The notes below the pieces were generated by a model. It was given only the letters and a program-made list of their open reading frames with translations. It was not told the origin of the DNA and made no database searches. A DNA stretch of 64,000 nt from NCBI RefSeq assembly GCF_002864685.1, contig NZ_NMQZ01000002.1, positions 124,001-188,000 on the forward strand. The letters are read 5' to 3'. This DNA is from Alloalcanivorax mobilis (GTDB lineage: Bacteria > Pseudomonadota > Gammaproteobacteria > Pseudomonadales > Alcanivoracaceae). This document shows, piece by piece, positions 8,733 through 17,756 of the stretch; position 1 is the first letter of the stretch, and each line of letters starts with the position of its first letter. A program made the position numbers and the translations under genes.

Positions 8733-10745
8733 TTATTGAGTCGCGGCTTGCAGGCCGGTTTGCACGGTGAGCTCAGTGTTCTGGCCAACCTCGACGAAGG
8801 TGTCGTTGGCCTCGGTATAGGCCGGCCAGTGCAAACTTGAAGGGCTGGGGTCGCCGGTTTTGGCGAAGTTGGTCCACATGGTCATCATCAGATCGCTCAC
8901 CACCTTATCGTCCTGGCCATATTGCAGGGACGCATAGATGTCCGCCGCGTCGCCCTGGGTACCGGTCACACCGTTGCCGTTCAGGTCGTCAATCTGTGGG
9001 CGGCCGCCTTCCGGTGTGAGCACCAGACCCAGCAGATAGTTCTGGACCAGCCCGGCGGGATGGTCGAACAGATAGGGCAATTCGCAGCCGTGGCAACTTC
9101 TCAGACCCATGGCATCCCAGCCGGCGGGCACCCGGGTGAATTTATAAATGTATTGCTCCGATTGGTAGTCCGCCGAGCGTTGTTGCAGCCACACCGGTAA
9201 CGCCGCGCGCAAGTGCGGGTAGTCGCCGGCGGTGACGCCCGCCATCAGCGGGACATCGCTGGGCATGCCCTGCAAGGCGTTCTGATAATAGGTGCTGGTC
9301 TGGTAGTAGTGGTCCACATTGGGCCGGTAGGTCTGGCGAGGGATGTCGTTGTCCTGATCCGCTTTGACGAAGGCGGTCCAGGGCAGTGCGCGCGCCTGAT
9401 CCAGAGAATCCACGCCGGCCCGCTCGAACAGGGCCTCGCCGATCGCCTCGGACTCCGCCAGGGAATCGTTGCCGACGCTGTCCTCTTCCAGTTCCGCGAA
9501 ACCACTCATGACAATGGCCTTGTGGAACAGGCCGGTGGCTTGCGGTGAATTCATCAGCGAATAGGTCTTGCCGCCGCCGCCGGATTGACCGAACAGCGTG
9601 ACGTTGCCGGCATCGCCACCAAAGGCGGCGATGTTGTCGCGCACCCATTCCAGTGCCATCACCAGGTCCATCTGCCCATAATTGCCGGAGCCGTCATAGC
9701 CGCTTTCCGCGCTCAGCGCCGGGTGGGCGATGTAGCCGAAGGGCCCAAGGCGATGGTTGACGGTGACCAGCACCACGCCGTGTTCGGTAAGCCCTTGCGG
9801 GTTGTTGTACTGGTCCGAGTTCGCCGAAAGGATGGCGAACGCGCCGCCGTGGAACCACACCATGACCGGCAAATCGCGGGCATTCTTCGGAGCGGTCACG
9901 TTCAGGTACAGGGAGTCCTCGCTCATGCCGCCTTGATTAATACTTTCCAGTTGTGTGTCCTGAGCGGACTGGTCAGCCCAGGCGACCGCGTCGCGCACGC
10001 CACTCCAGGGCTCCGGTTTCACCGGCGGCCGCCAGCGCAATTCACCCAGGGGTGGCTTGGCGTAGGGAACACCAAGGAATTGCCAGGTATCGGCGGTGGC
10101 TTCGAAACCTCGCAGCTCGCCGGCGGTGGTGGTCACCACCACGCGCGCGGCGGTCGAGCGGCTGAAATGCGCCAGCGCGTCGTCGGCGTCGCGCACCTTA
10201 CGGGCCCGCGGATCGGTGTCCGAGAACGCGCCCTGGTCGTCCAGTTCCGCGATCAGCCCTTGCACGCTGTCGCCGAAGGGGGCCGTGTCCAGATTGAAAT
10301 CGATGGCCGCCGCGTGCTCGGAAATGTACGAACGAATGGCGTCGGAGATTTGGATGCCATTGTTCAGATCGCCGTCCTGATCCAGCGTTTGTAGCAGAAT
10401 CAGTTTGTTGCGCACCGCGGGTTCGTCCGCGCTGCTGGCTCCGGCGGTGATCGACAGCGGCGTAAGCTGTTCGGCGCCTTCGGCCTCGCCGAGCGCCAGT
10501 TCACCGATCGAGAACGTCAGCGTTTCTCCGGCCCGATACTGGAACCCGCCGGATGCGTCGGTGACGCCGCCCGTGGTGCGGGTGCCGGTGTAGTTCAGGC
10601 CCGCCACCGCGCTGTCCACGAAGGTGCCGCTGAGACTGGCGGGCGTGGAAGAGTCGCTGTCGCCACCGCAGCCGGCAAGCGCCAGCGCGGTGCCGGCGAA
10701 GGCGGCGAGGGCGAGACGCGGCTTGATGTATTGCTGTTCTTTCAT
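8733..10745 (-). CDS. Type-B carboxylesterase lipoprotein, paralogue 1
   Basis: 670 residues behind GAGGAAAG. The signal peptide ends in a lipobox, LALAGC, with C26 as lipidation site. Residues about 36-195 form a separate domain with an Asp-rich loop (DQDGDLNNG, 122-130). The catalytic alpha/beta-hydrolase domain follows: oxyanion HGGAF (299-303), nucleophile S388 in GQSGG and probable His H552 in CHGCELPYLF. The usual acid Glu position seems to hold Asp (D508). An extra segment with DLNGNGVTGTQGD sits after the His loop. Its paralogue lies 24 bp upstream in the same operon. Probably an outer-membrane or periplasmic esterase with an unknown substrate. Confidence 0.85.
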   Translation of the reverse strand: MKEQQYIKPRLALAAFAGTALALAGCGGDSDSSTPASLSGTFVDSAVAGLNYTGTRTTGGVTDASGGFQYRAGETLTFSIGELALGEAEGAEQLTPLSITAGASSADEPAVRNKLILLQTLDQDGDLNNGIQISDAIRSYISEHAAAIDFNLDTAPFGDSVQGLIAELDDQGAFSDTDPRARKVRDADDALAHFSRSTAARVVVTTTAGELRGFEATADTWQFLGVPYAKPPLGELRWRPPVKPEPWSGVRDAVAWADQSAQDTQLESINQGGMSEDSLYLNVTAPKNARDLPVMVWFHGGAFAILSANSDQYNNPQGLTEHGVVLVTVNHRLGPFGYIAHPALSAESGYDGSGNYGQMDLVMALEWVRDNIAAFGGDAGNVTLFGQSGGGGKTYSLMNSPQATGLFHKAIVMSGFAELEEDSVGNDSLAESEAIGEALFERAGVDSLDQARALPWTAFVKADQDNDIPRQTYRPNVDHYYQTSTYYQNALQGMPSDVPLMAGVTAGDYPHLRAALPVWLQQRSADYQSEQYIYKFTRVPAGWDAMGLRSCHGCELPYLFDHPAGLVQNYLLGLVLTPEGGRPQIDDLNGNGVTGTQGDAADIYASLQYGQDDKVVSDLMMTMWTNFAKTGDPSPSSLHWPAYTEANDTFVEVGQNTELTVQTGLQAATQ

Positions 10746-10769
10746 GCTGCTTTCCTCAATTTTTTTCTG

Positions 10770-12776
10770 TTATTCGTCACTCAGAACAGCAGACAAACCG
10801 GCTTTCGCCTGGGCATCGCTGGCTATTTCCACATACTGTTCGCTGGCGGCATCGTAGAGCGGGTAATCGATCTCCCCGGCAATGCTCGGGTCGCCGGTCT
10901 TGGCGAAGTGGGTCCAGATGGTCATCATCCGATCCGTCACTTCTTCATCGGTGTCATCAAAGCCGGCGGAGGCGAAGATGTCGGCGCTGTCGCCTTGGGA
11001 ACCGGTAATGCCGTTGCCATTCAGATCACCGATGACCAGTGATTCCCCGGTCGCCGGGTCGATCACCAGGCCCAGCAGATAATGGGTAATCACGCTTTCG
11101 GGCATATTGAACACGTAGGCCAGCTCGGCGGCGTGGTAGGCCTGCACGCCCAGGGCTTTCCAGCCGGCGGGCTGGTGAGTGAAGTAGGTAGCGTAGTGGT
11201 TGGCTGAACACAGCGGCGCCATCCAGGGAAACACCTCGATGGCGGTCCGGGTGGGGTCCGGGGTGTCGTTGGCGTTGACGCTGAACATGAAGGGCACGTC
11301 GTTCTGATTGCCGGATTCAAAAGCAACCCGTTCCGTATAGGGCAGGTAATGGTTGTCCACGTTGGTGTAGGGCACCAGCGTCGCCGCGGCGGCCACTACT
11401 TGCTGCCAGTCCCGTTCACGCATTTCCGCCAACGAACCGGCGCCAAGTCGGGTTTGCAATTCGCTGCCGATGGCTTCGGCGTCCGCCAGGCTGCGGGTAT
11501 CCGGAATCAGCGTGCCGCTCTGGCTGATGGCGCGGTGGAACAGGCCCGCTGCCTGGGGGGACGCCATCAGAGACAGGACTTTCCGGCCGCCGCCAGACTC
11601 ACCGAAAATGGTGACGTTTTCCGGGTCGCCGCCGAACGCTTCGATGTTCTCTTGCACCCATTCAAGCGCGGCGATCAAATCCATTTGCCCGTAGTTGCCG
11701 GAGCCGTTGTAGCCGCTTTCGGCGCTAAGCTGCGGATGGGCGATGTAACCGAACGGGCCCAGCCGGTGGTTCACCGAGACCTGCACCACGCCTTTGCTGG
11801 CCATCGCCTCGGGGTTATTGAACGGTTTGGTGTTGCTGGTCAGGGCGGTAAAGCCGCCGCCATGGAACCACACCATCACCGGCAGCTCTTTGGCCTCCTT
11901 GGGAGCGGTGACATTCAGATACAGCGAATCCTCGCTCATGCCGCCTTCGCCGAAGCGTTCCAAGGCGCTGTTCTGCGCCGCCTGATCGCTCCAGGCCACC
12001 GCCTCGCGCACCGTATTCCACGGTTCCATTGGCTGGGGCGGGCGCCATCTTAGTGCACCCAAGGGTGGTTTGGCGTAGGGAATGCCGAGGAATTGCCAGG
12101 TGTTGGGGTCGGCTTGAAAGCCGCGCAGTTGGCCATCGGCGGTGTTCACCACCCGGCGCGGGCTGCTGGCCCGGCCGAACTGCTCAATGGCGTCGCTGGC
12201 GCTGACGATGGATCGCGCTCTCGAATCGGTATCGGAGAACGCGCCGGCGCTCTCCAGACGGTCGATGACCGTTTGCAGCGCGGCATTAAAATCCGAGGTG
12301 GGTTGGTCGATCGCGAGAGCGGTGGCATTGGCGGAGACTTCGTTGCTTATTGCATCGGTAATTTGAATGCCGTCGTTGAGATCGCCGTCCGCGTCCAGGC
12401 TTTGCAACAGGATCAGGGTGTTGGTGAAGCGCTGGTCGTCCGCCGAGGCGGTGCCGCCACTAAGGTTGAGAGCGGTCACCGTGTCCGCGCCTTCGGCCTC
12501 GCCCAGCGCCAGATCGCCGAGGGAAAACGCGACGCGCTGGCCTTCCGCGTAGCTGAAACGGCCCTGCTCGTCGGTGATCCGAGGCGATGATTCTCCGGCG
12601 CGATACTGCACGCCGGAAACACTGAGACTGCCAAGAACGCCGCTGCGTTGTGCATCGGACGGATGGTCCGACGATGATGAGCCGCCACACCCGGACAACG
12701 CGGACAACGCCAGAGGCACACCCGCGACGAGCAGGGCGCAACGCCGCCAACCGTGTCGCAGTTCACTTTTTCTCAT
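10770..12776 (-). CDS. Type-B carboxylesterase lipoprotein, paralogue 2
   Basis: 668 residues, with GGGAG 7 nt before the start. Lipobox LSGC, lipid site C30. The layout is the same as in the next gene: an extra N-terminal domain (about 45-200, with LDADGDLNDGIQI), then a cholinesterase-type hydrolase with HGGGF (305-309), nucleophile S394 in GESGG and H548 in AYHAAELAYVF. The acid position again looks like Asp (VNANDTP). Conservation across the whole length shows a tandem duplication that has since diverged. Transcribed away from the AraC gene at 12917, probably its activator. Confidence 0.85.
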   Translation of the reverse strand: MRKSELRHGWRRCALLVAGVPLALSALSGCGGSSSSDHPSDAQRSGVLGSLSVSGVQYRAGESSPRITDEQGRFSYAEGQRVAFSLGDLALGEAEGADTVTALNLSGGTASADDQRFTNTLILLQSLDADGDLNDGIQITDAISNEVSANATALAIDQPTSDFNAALQTVIDRLESAGAFSDTDSRARSIVSASDAIEQFGRASSPRRVVNTADGQLRGFQADPNTWQFLGIPYAKPPLGALRWRPPQPMEPWNTVREAVAWSDQAAQNSALERFGEGGMSEDSLYLNVTAPKEAKELPVMVWFHGGGFTALTSNTKPFNNPEAMASKGVVQVSVNHRLGPFGYIAHPQLSAESGYNGSGNYGQMDLIAALEWVQENIEAFGGDPENVTIFGESGGGRKVLSLMASPQAAGLFHRAISQSGTLIPDTRSLADAEAIGSELQTRLGAGSLAEMRERDWQQVVAAAATLVPYTNVDNHYLPYTERVAFESGNQNDVPFMFSVNANDTPDPTRTAIEVFPWMAPLCSANHYATYFTHQPAGWKALGVQAYHAAELAYVFNMPESVITHYLLGLVIDPATGESLVIGDLNGNGITGSQGDSADIFASAGFDDTDEEVTDRMMTIWTHFAKTGDPSIAGEIDYPLYDAASEQYVEIASDAQAKAGLSAVLSDE

Positions 12777-12916
12777 AGTAATTCTCCCGAACTATTTTTT
12801 ATTCTGAGATGGTCTTTTTCAGAGTGTTATAAGGGAGGTGCGCTGTATTGAATGTTTTTGCCGCGCCACCGCAAAATCGTACAAGTGTGCCGCCACGCCT
12901 CGGCAGGAGATATCCC

Positions 12917-13744
12917 ATGGCTTTAAAATACCGAGAACAACAAAGAGCGGGGTTTGGCTGTTTATCCCACGTCGCCAAAGACAACGTATACATCATCGGC
13001 TGTTCCGGCTTTGTGTATACCGCGCCCTCCATTGTCAGCCGGGACACCCGGCCGCCTTCGGCGGCGATCATTCTGGCGGCCGGGGAAGAACCTTTCACGC
13101 TGGTCGAAAAAGAACGGGAGCTGCGTGTCCACGCCGCCGTTATTCCGCCGTTCGTCGAGCGCAGCCTGTACGCCCGGGACGTGCCCCTGATTTGCTTCCA
13201 TGTCACGCCCAGCTCGCCCCGATACGATGCGTTCAGGGGGCTGGCGCAGGGCCGTGTGTCACCGCTCGATCGCGCCTTGTTCAGCGAGCTCGACACGCCG
13301 TTGCAGCAGCTCTATCTGGGTCGCTTGCCGCCCGGTCAGGCTCCTGACGTTTATGATCAGGTGGTACGGATACCGTTCCAGCATCGGGTGTCACCTCCGG
13401 CGGACCCGAGAGTGGCGCGCATCCGTGAGCTTTTGGAAGCCGGCCCGAACCTGACGCTTACGCAATTGGCCAGAGAACTGGGCATGTCGTATTTCTGGGC
13501 GTCACGAATCATGACCGAGGTGTTCGGCATGTCGCTGCGCGACTACAAATCCTGGCGCAAGCTGCGGCGGGTCTTTCACCTTTTGCATTCCAATCGCAGC
13601 ATTACCGAAATTGCGCACACGGCCGGTTTTACCGACTCCGCGCATTTGTCGCGCACCTACCAGCGCTGGTTTGGCCAGCCGCCGTCCTACAGCCGCAACC
13701 GCAACCATGTGCGCGTGCTTCGCTGCTGGCCCGAGGGCGGCTGA
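12917..13744 (+). CDS. AraC family transcriptional regulator
   Basis: 275 residues from the ATG at 12917, chosen because CAGGAGATATCCC precedes it; the in-frame ATG at 12848 lacks such a site. The N-terminal 160 residues are a sensing domain without an obvious cupin signature. The C-terminal 100 residues carry the two HTHs (LTLTQLARELGMSYFWASRI, then ITEIAHTAGFTDSAHLSRTY). The gene is divergent from the tandem esterases with 140 bp between, which suggests it controls them. No clear operator could be picked out in that gap. Confidence 0.82.
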   Translation: MALKYREQQRAGFGCLSHVAKDNVYIIGCSGFVYTAPSIVSRDTRPPSAAIILAAGEEPFTLVEKERELRVHAAVIPPFVERSLYARDVPLICFHVTPSSPRYDAFRGLAQGRVSPLDRALFSELDTPLQQLYLGRLPPGQAPDVYDQVVRIPFQHRVSPPADPRVARIRELLEAGPNLTLTQLARELGMSYFWASRIMTEVFGMSLRDYKSWRKLRRVFHLLHSNRSITEIAHTAGFTDSAHLSRTYQRWFGQPPSYSRNRNHVRVLRCWPEGG

Positions 13745-13812
13745 GCTTCGTTACCGTTTCAAACGCCGTGAACGCTTTGCATGCGGGCTCTGAACTTGAG
13801 AAAGTGGAGGCC

Positions 13813-14844
13813 ATGGACGAGCCCCCAATGCAAGACAGCAGCCCCGAAACCGCCTCTCTCTTTTCCGACCCGGTCGAGCCCGGCTCGGAGGTTCGTGCGG
13901 CCCGGCCGGCGCCGACGCTGGCCGGCCTGGCGGCGGCCCTGCCCGAGCGATTGTGGTTGGGTACCTCGTCCTGGCATTACCCGGGCTGGGCCGGGCTGGT
14001 GTGGGACAAACTCTATTCCGAAGAGCAGCTTTCCCGGCGCGGGTTGGATGCCTACGCCCGGCATCCGCTGTTCCGGGCGGTGGGATTGGATCGCGGCTTT
14101 TATCGACCGCTCAGCGTGCAACAGTACGCCGAGTACGCGGCACAGGTGCCGCAGCATTTTCGTTTCGTGGTCAAAGCGCCGGCGCGGGTCACCGACGCCC
14201 AGGTGCGCGGTGCCGGCGGGCAGGGGCTGACGGTGAACCCGGACTTTCTCAATGCGGACATCGCGTGGCGGGATTTCGCCCAGCCGGCCAGCATCGGCCT
14301 GGCCAATAAACTGGGCGCTCTGGTGTTTCAGATCAGTCCGCTTCCCGGCCACTGGCTGGGCGAGACGGCGCGGCTCATCGAGCATTTGCACGCGCTGTTG
14401 CGCGGCATCGCCGACCGCACGACCGGTGCGGCGACGCTGGCGGTGGAGGTGCGCGATCCGCAATGGCTGACCCCGGCGTTCGTGGCGGCGTTGAAAGACA
14501 CCGGCGCCACCTATTGCCTCGGGCTGCACGCCAAGATGCCGCCGATCAGTGAGCAACTGCCGGTGTTGCGCGCGCTTTGGCCGGGCCCGCTGGTGTGCCG
14601 CTGGAATCTCAACCTTAAACACGGCGCGTTTGGCTATGAACGGGCGCGGGACCAGTATTCGCCGTTCAATAGAATGGTCGACCCGGACCCGGACACCCGG
14701 GCCGGACTGGCCCGGGTGATCGCCGGCACGGTGGGCGCGGGGCAGCCCGCTTACGTGACCCTGAGCAACAAGGCGGAAGGCAGCTCGCCGTTGTCGGCGG
14801 TGGCACTCGCCGAAGCGGTCACCACTTTATTGCGCCAGCGATGA
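13813..14844 (+). CDS. DUF72 (YecE-like) family protein
   Basis: 343 residues from the ATG at 13813, which has GTGGAGG just ahead; the in-frame ATGs at 13768 and 13828 are alternatives. After about 45 low-complexity residues the DUF72 pattern begins: LWLGTSSWHYPGW, YARHPLFRAVGLDRGFYR, FRFVVKAPARVTD, and C-terminal YVTLSNKAEGSSPLS. DUF72 proteins are TIM-barrel-like and of unknown activity. There is no obvious operon partner; the next gene starts 144 bp downstream. Confidence 0.8.
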   Translation: MDEPPMQDSSPETASLFSDPVEPGSEVRAARPAPTLAGLAAALPERLWLGTSSWHYPGWAGLVWDKLYSEEQLSRRGLDAYARHPLFRAVGLDRGFYRPLSVQQYAEYAAQVPQHFRFVVKAPARVTDAQVRGAGGQGLTVNPDFLNADIAWRDFAQPASIGLANKLGALVFQISPLPGHWLGETARLIEHLHALLRGIADRTTGAATLAVEVRDPQWLTPAFVAALKDTGATYCLGLHAKMPPISEQLPVLRALWPGPLVCRWNLNLKHGAFGYERARDQYSPFNRMVDPDPDTRAGLARVIAGTVGAGQPAYVTLSNKAEGSSPLSAVALAEAVTTLLRQR

Positions 14845-14988
14845 CGCCCGCTCGATAGGAAGCGCCGCCGGCTGGCCTCGGCTTCCGTAAAGAGCCCGGT
14901 TTAATGATCCACTTCATAGTGCCGCGCCGATGTGGCGGGTAAGCTCAGTGGCTTGTTTTGTGTCTTCCCCATCGCGTGGATAAACCTG

Positions 14989-15750
14989 ATGATTCGTAAT
15001 CCGCTTGTGCCTTTTCTGCTGTTGCTTGGCCTCGTGTTCGCCGGTTGCCAGAGCCACCCTGCCGGCCATGCCCCGGCGGGCGATCCGGGCCTGCGGGTTG
15101 AACCGCTGGCGCCGGGGGTATGGATGCACACGTCCTACAACACCTTCGACGGCGTGCTGTATCCTTCCAATGGCCTGATTGTGCGCGAAGGCGACCATCT
15201 GGTGCTGTTGGATTCGGCCTGGGGCGCGCCCGCCACCGGGGAACTGCTGGCCTGGATCGATGAGCACATCGGTCTGCCCGTGCAGCGCGCGCTTTCCACC
15301 CATTTCCATGATGACCGCACCGGCGGCGCGGACGTGCTGAAGGCGGCGGGCGTGACCGTCTGGGCCCATCCGATGACCCGCCGGCTGAGTGCGCGGGAAG
15401 GCAATCCGGTACCGGAAAAGGCGCTGCCGGGCCTTGAGACCGTCGGCAGCGCGGTGGGCTGGGGCTCGCTGGAAATTCTCTACCCGGGCGGCGGCCATGC
15501 GCCAGACAATCTGATGGTGTGGCTGCCGGCACAGCGGATTCTCTATGGCGGCTGCGCGGTGCGTGAAATGACCACGGACAACCTGGGCAATACCGGCGAC
15601 GCGGACCTGCAATCCTGGCCCCGTGCCATCGCCCTCGCGCAACAGCGCTACCCTGGCGTGGAACGGGTGATCCCCGGACACGGGGAGCCCGGTGGGCCCG
15701 AATTGTTAACCCATATGCATGAACTGTTCAAAGCGAACGGCGTGGAATAA
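14989..15750 (+). CDS. Subclass B1 metallo-beta-lactamase, VIM-like, predicted lipoprotein
   Basis: 253 residues from the ATG at 14989. Hydrophobic residues 6-19 end in a lipobox (VFAGC, C20), so it should be lipid-anchored. The full B1 zinc set is present: H105, H107 and D109 in STHFHDDRTGG, H170 in GGGHAPDN, C189 in YGGCAVRE and H231 in PGHGEPGG. The run from STHFHDDR through RRL and EGN to LYGGC and VIPGHG is closest, from memory, to VIM enzymes. R192 follows the Cys ligand by three, where NDM and IMP have Lys. B1 enzymes hydrolyse beta-lactams including carbapenems; activity here is inferred. No integron features flank it. Confidence 0.85.
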   Translation: MIRNPLVPFLLLLGLVFAGCQSHPAGHAPAGDPGLRVEPLAPGVWMHTSYNTFDGVLYPSNGLIVREGDHLVLLDSAWGAPATGELLAWIDEHIGLPVQRALSTHFHDDRTGGADVLKAAGVTVWAHPMTRRLSAREGNPVPEKALPGLETVGSAVGWGSLEILYPGGGHAPDNLMVWLPAQRILYGGCAVREMTTDNLGNTGDADLQSWPRAIALAQQRYPGVERVIPGHGEPGGPELLTHMHELFKANGVE

Positions 15751-15772
15751 CCGCCGCTTTTCAGGAGAGGCA

Positions 15773-16177
15773 ATGCTGACACCCCATTACGCCCAGGGGC
15801 GCGGGCAACCGCCGGTGTATCTGGCGGCGATCGAGCGTGCCGGGGACGACCGCGGCGCGCTGGTATTCGCCGTTGGCGAGGCCCGGGAGAGGGTGGCCTT
15901 CGGCAGCGATGCGGAACTGACCGGGCTGCTGCGCCAGGTGCTGGCGGCGCCGGTGGCCTTGTCGGCGGGCGGGCATGTGCCCGGCCCCGTCGATGAAGTG
16001 GCGATGCGCATCGACGCGGGCGAGCTGAGCGGCCCCTATGTGGAGATCGCCTGGTCCGCCCCGGGCCGCTGGATTCTGCGTCAACAAGTGAGCGGCGCCA
16101 GCCAGTGGCAGCAGAGCGCCGACCCGGCACAACTGGTGGCCCTGGATTTCCGGCCCGCGACGCTGAAGAGCCATTGA
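15773..16177 (+). CDS. Hypothetical protein
   Basis: 134 residues from the ATG at 15773, preceded by CAGGAGAGG. No family recognised. The sequence alternates strand-like hydrophobic stretches (YLAAIERA, ALVFAVGE, YVEIAWSAPGRWILRQQV), so a small beta-rich soluble protein is likely. There is no signal peptide or cysteine. It begins 22 bp after the metallo-beta-lactamase gene and may be cotranscribed with it, but nothing shows a functional link. Confidence 0.6.
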   Translation: MLTPHYAQGRGQPPVYLAAIERAGDDRGALVFAVGEARERVAFGSDAELTGLLRQVLAAPVALSAGGHVPGPVDEVAMRIDAGELSGPYVEIAWSAPGRWILRQQVSGASQWQQSADPAQLVALDFRPATLKSH

Positions 16178-16288
16178 CCAACGCCTGAGTGCCGGCGGCA
16201 ACATGATCGCCAGCGGCCATGCGCCGGGCTCAGGGACACGCGCCCGTGTTAGCATGGGCGCTCCCCGAAGCCGGATTTTCTGCCCGCT

Positions 16289-16942
16289 ATGCCCGCTGCC
16301 CACCGCGAAACTCTCGATCTGACCGGCCCTGCCGGAACCCTGAGCCTGACCCTGGATCACCCCGCCTCGACGCCCCGGGGCGTGGTGTTGGTGGGCCACC
16401 CGCAGCCAGTGCTTGGCGGCTCGCCGCGCCACCCGGTGCCGCACGCTCTGGCCCGGGCCCTGCGCGACGCCGGCTGGCTGGCGGTGCGGCCGGCGTTTCG
16501 TGGCGTGGACGGCTCGCAAGGCGAACACGACGAAGGCAACGGCGAAACCGAGGATGTGCTGGTGATGATTGAGGCGTTGCGTCAGACGCACCCCGATCTG
16601 CCGTTGGCGCTGGTGGGCTTTTCCTTTGGCGCCTATGTGTTCGCCCGCGCCGCCGCCCGGCTGCCGGCCGCCGGTCCGGCGCCCGCCCTGGTGCTGCTGG
16701 GCATGCCGGTGGGGCAGGTGCCGGACGGTCGTTTTTATCAACCGGTGGCGATCCCCGAGCAGGCGCTGCTGGTGCACGGCGAACACGACGAACGCGCGCC
16801 CCTGGCCGACCTGCTGGCGCACTTGCGCGAGGCCCGCCACCCGGTCACCGTGTTTCCGGGCACCGATCATTTCTTCAAGGGCTGCCTGGCTGCCGTGGCG
16901 GCCCGGGTGATCGCGCATTTGCACTCGGTCACGAACCGCTAA
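16289..16942 (+). CDS. Alpha/beta hydrolase (dienelactone hydrolase-like, COG2945 type)
   Basis: 217 residues, compact for the fold. Visible: the N-terminal strand VVLVGHPQPVLGG with the oxyanion region, RPAFRGVDGSQGEHDEG, the nucleophile elbow LVGFSFGAYVFA (Ser in GFSFG), the acid Asp in VHGEHDE and the catalytic His in FPGTDHFFKG. This order is that of small bacterial alpha/beta hydrolases annotated COG2945. The substrate is unknown. It may share a promoter with the small genes downstream. Confidence 0.82.
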   Translation: MPAAHRETLDLTGPAGTLSLTLDHPASTPRGVVLVGHPQPVLGGSPRHPVPHALARALRDAGWLAVRPAFRGVDGSQGEHDEGNGETEDVLVMIEALRQTHPDLPLALVGFSFGAYVFARAAARLPAAGPAPALVLLGMPVGQVPDGRFYQPVAIPEQALLVHGEHDERAPLADLLAHLREARHPVTVFPGTDHFFKGCLAAVAARVIAHLHSVTNR

Positions 16943-17001
16943 GTGGGTTCGGTGTGAACAGGCCCTAGCATGCGATCAGTCATGTCGGAAAAGGAGAACC
17001 G

Positions 17002-17361
17002 ATGAGCGCTTTGTGGAGCCCGTGGTGCTGGTGGCGCGAGAGACAGCAACGCCGTGATCTGGCGCGTCGCCTGCGCGCCGCCCAAGAGGAGCAGGACGCC
17101 GGGTTGTTGCGCAACGGGCGGGTCGACGCCGAGCTGTTCGTGCAATTCAATGGTGCCTATGTGTACGGCAACGCCACGCCGATGAGCTGGCTGATCGGTC
17201 GGTTGCGTTGCTTGTATCAGCGCGTACGCAACGGTGGTGAGCTGGAACTGTACCGGCCGGATGATGAGCCGCTGCACTGCCGTGACGAAGCCACGTTAAT
17301 GGCGTGGATCGAAGGCTATTTTCCCGAGATCACGGTGGCGCATCTCAATAGTTCGCCTTGA
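17002..17361 (+). CDS. Hypothetical protein
   Basis: 119 residues with AAAAGGAG 6 nt before the ATG. Starts WSPWCWWRERQQRRDLARRL, an aromatic then basic amphipathic helix that could lie on a membrane. The rest is soluble (AELFVQFNGAYVYG, MAWIEGYFPE). No family recognised. It heads a run of small same-strand genes up to 19201. Confidence 0.6.
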   Translation: MSALWSPWCWWRERQQRRDLARRLRAAQEEQDAGLLRNGRVDAELFVQFNGAYVYGNATPMSWLIGRLRCLYQRVRNGGELELYRPDDEPLHCRDEATLMAWIEGYFPEITVAHLNSSP

Positions 17362-17403
17362 TTCCGTGATGTTCGATCATCCTTGATGAATAAAGATTGA
17401 TGC

Positions 17404-17715
17404 ATGGACAAAGCCCGTAAAAAGTCACTCAAGCAGAAAGCGCGCAACCGGCAGCGCGCGGAACTGGAAGCGTCTTTGCCGTTGTCGGCGCAGACGCTGA
17501 AATCATTGTTCAGCGAGCTGGACGCCGACGGCGCCCCACCCTGTGACCACACTCTCACCCGTACCCGTGAATTTCTTCACCGCCACGGCCATGATGTCGC
17601 GGCCGTGGAGCCGTGGTTGAACCAGCACGGTGGTTTTTGCGACTGTGAAGTGCTGGCCAACGTCTACGACGAAGTGGGCGACCTGCTGGGCTGGCATCTG
17701 GATCGGGGAACCTGA
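17404..17715 (+). CDS. DUF2695 domain-containing protein
   Basis: 103 residues with a basic N-terminus (DKARKKSLKQKARNRQR), then CDHTLTRTREFL, EPWLNQHGGFCDCEVLANV and a conserved C-terminal Asp/Trp-rich end. The GGFCDCEVLANV block is the DUF2695 signature as I remember it; its cysteines might bind metal. Function unknown. The RlaP-like gene starts 41 bp later, so an operon is likely. Confidence 0.75.
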   Translation: MDKARKKSLKQKARNRQRAELEASLPLSAQTLKSLFSELDADGAPPCDHTLTRTREFLHRHGHDVAAVEPWLNQHGGFCDCEVLANVYDEVGDLLGWHLDRGT

Positions 17716-17756
17716 GCGGTGGGCCATGGCCTGAGTGACCAGGAGTTCATCAACTG

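Noticed and set aside
14845-15800. Integron cassette or IS around the VIM-like gene
   Set aside because: No attC-like site, inverted repeats, integrase or transposase were seen, and flanking genes look chromosomal.
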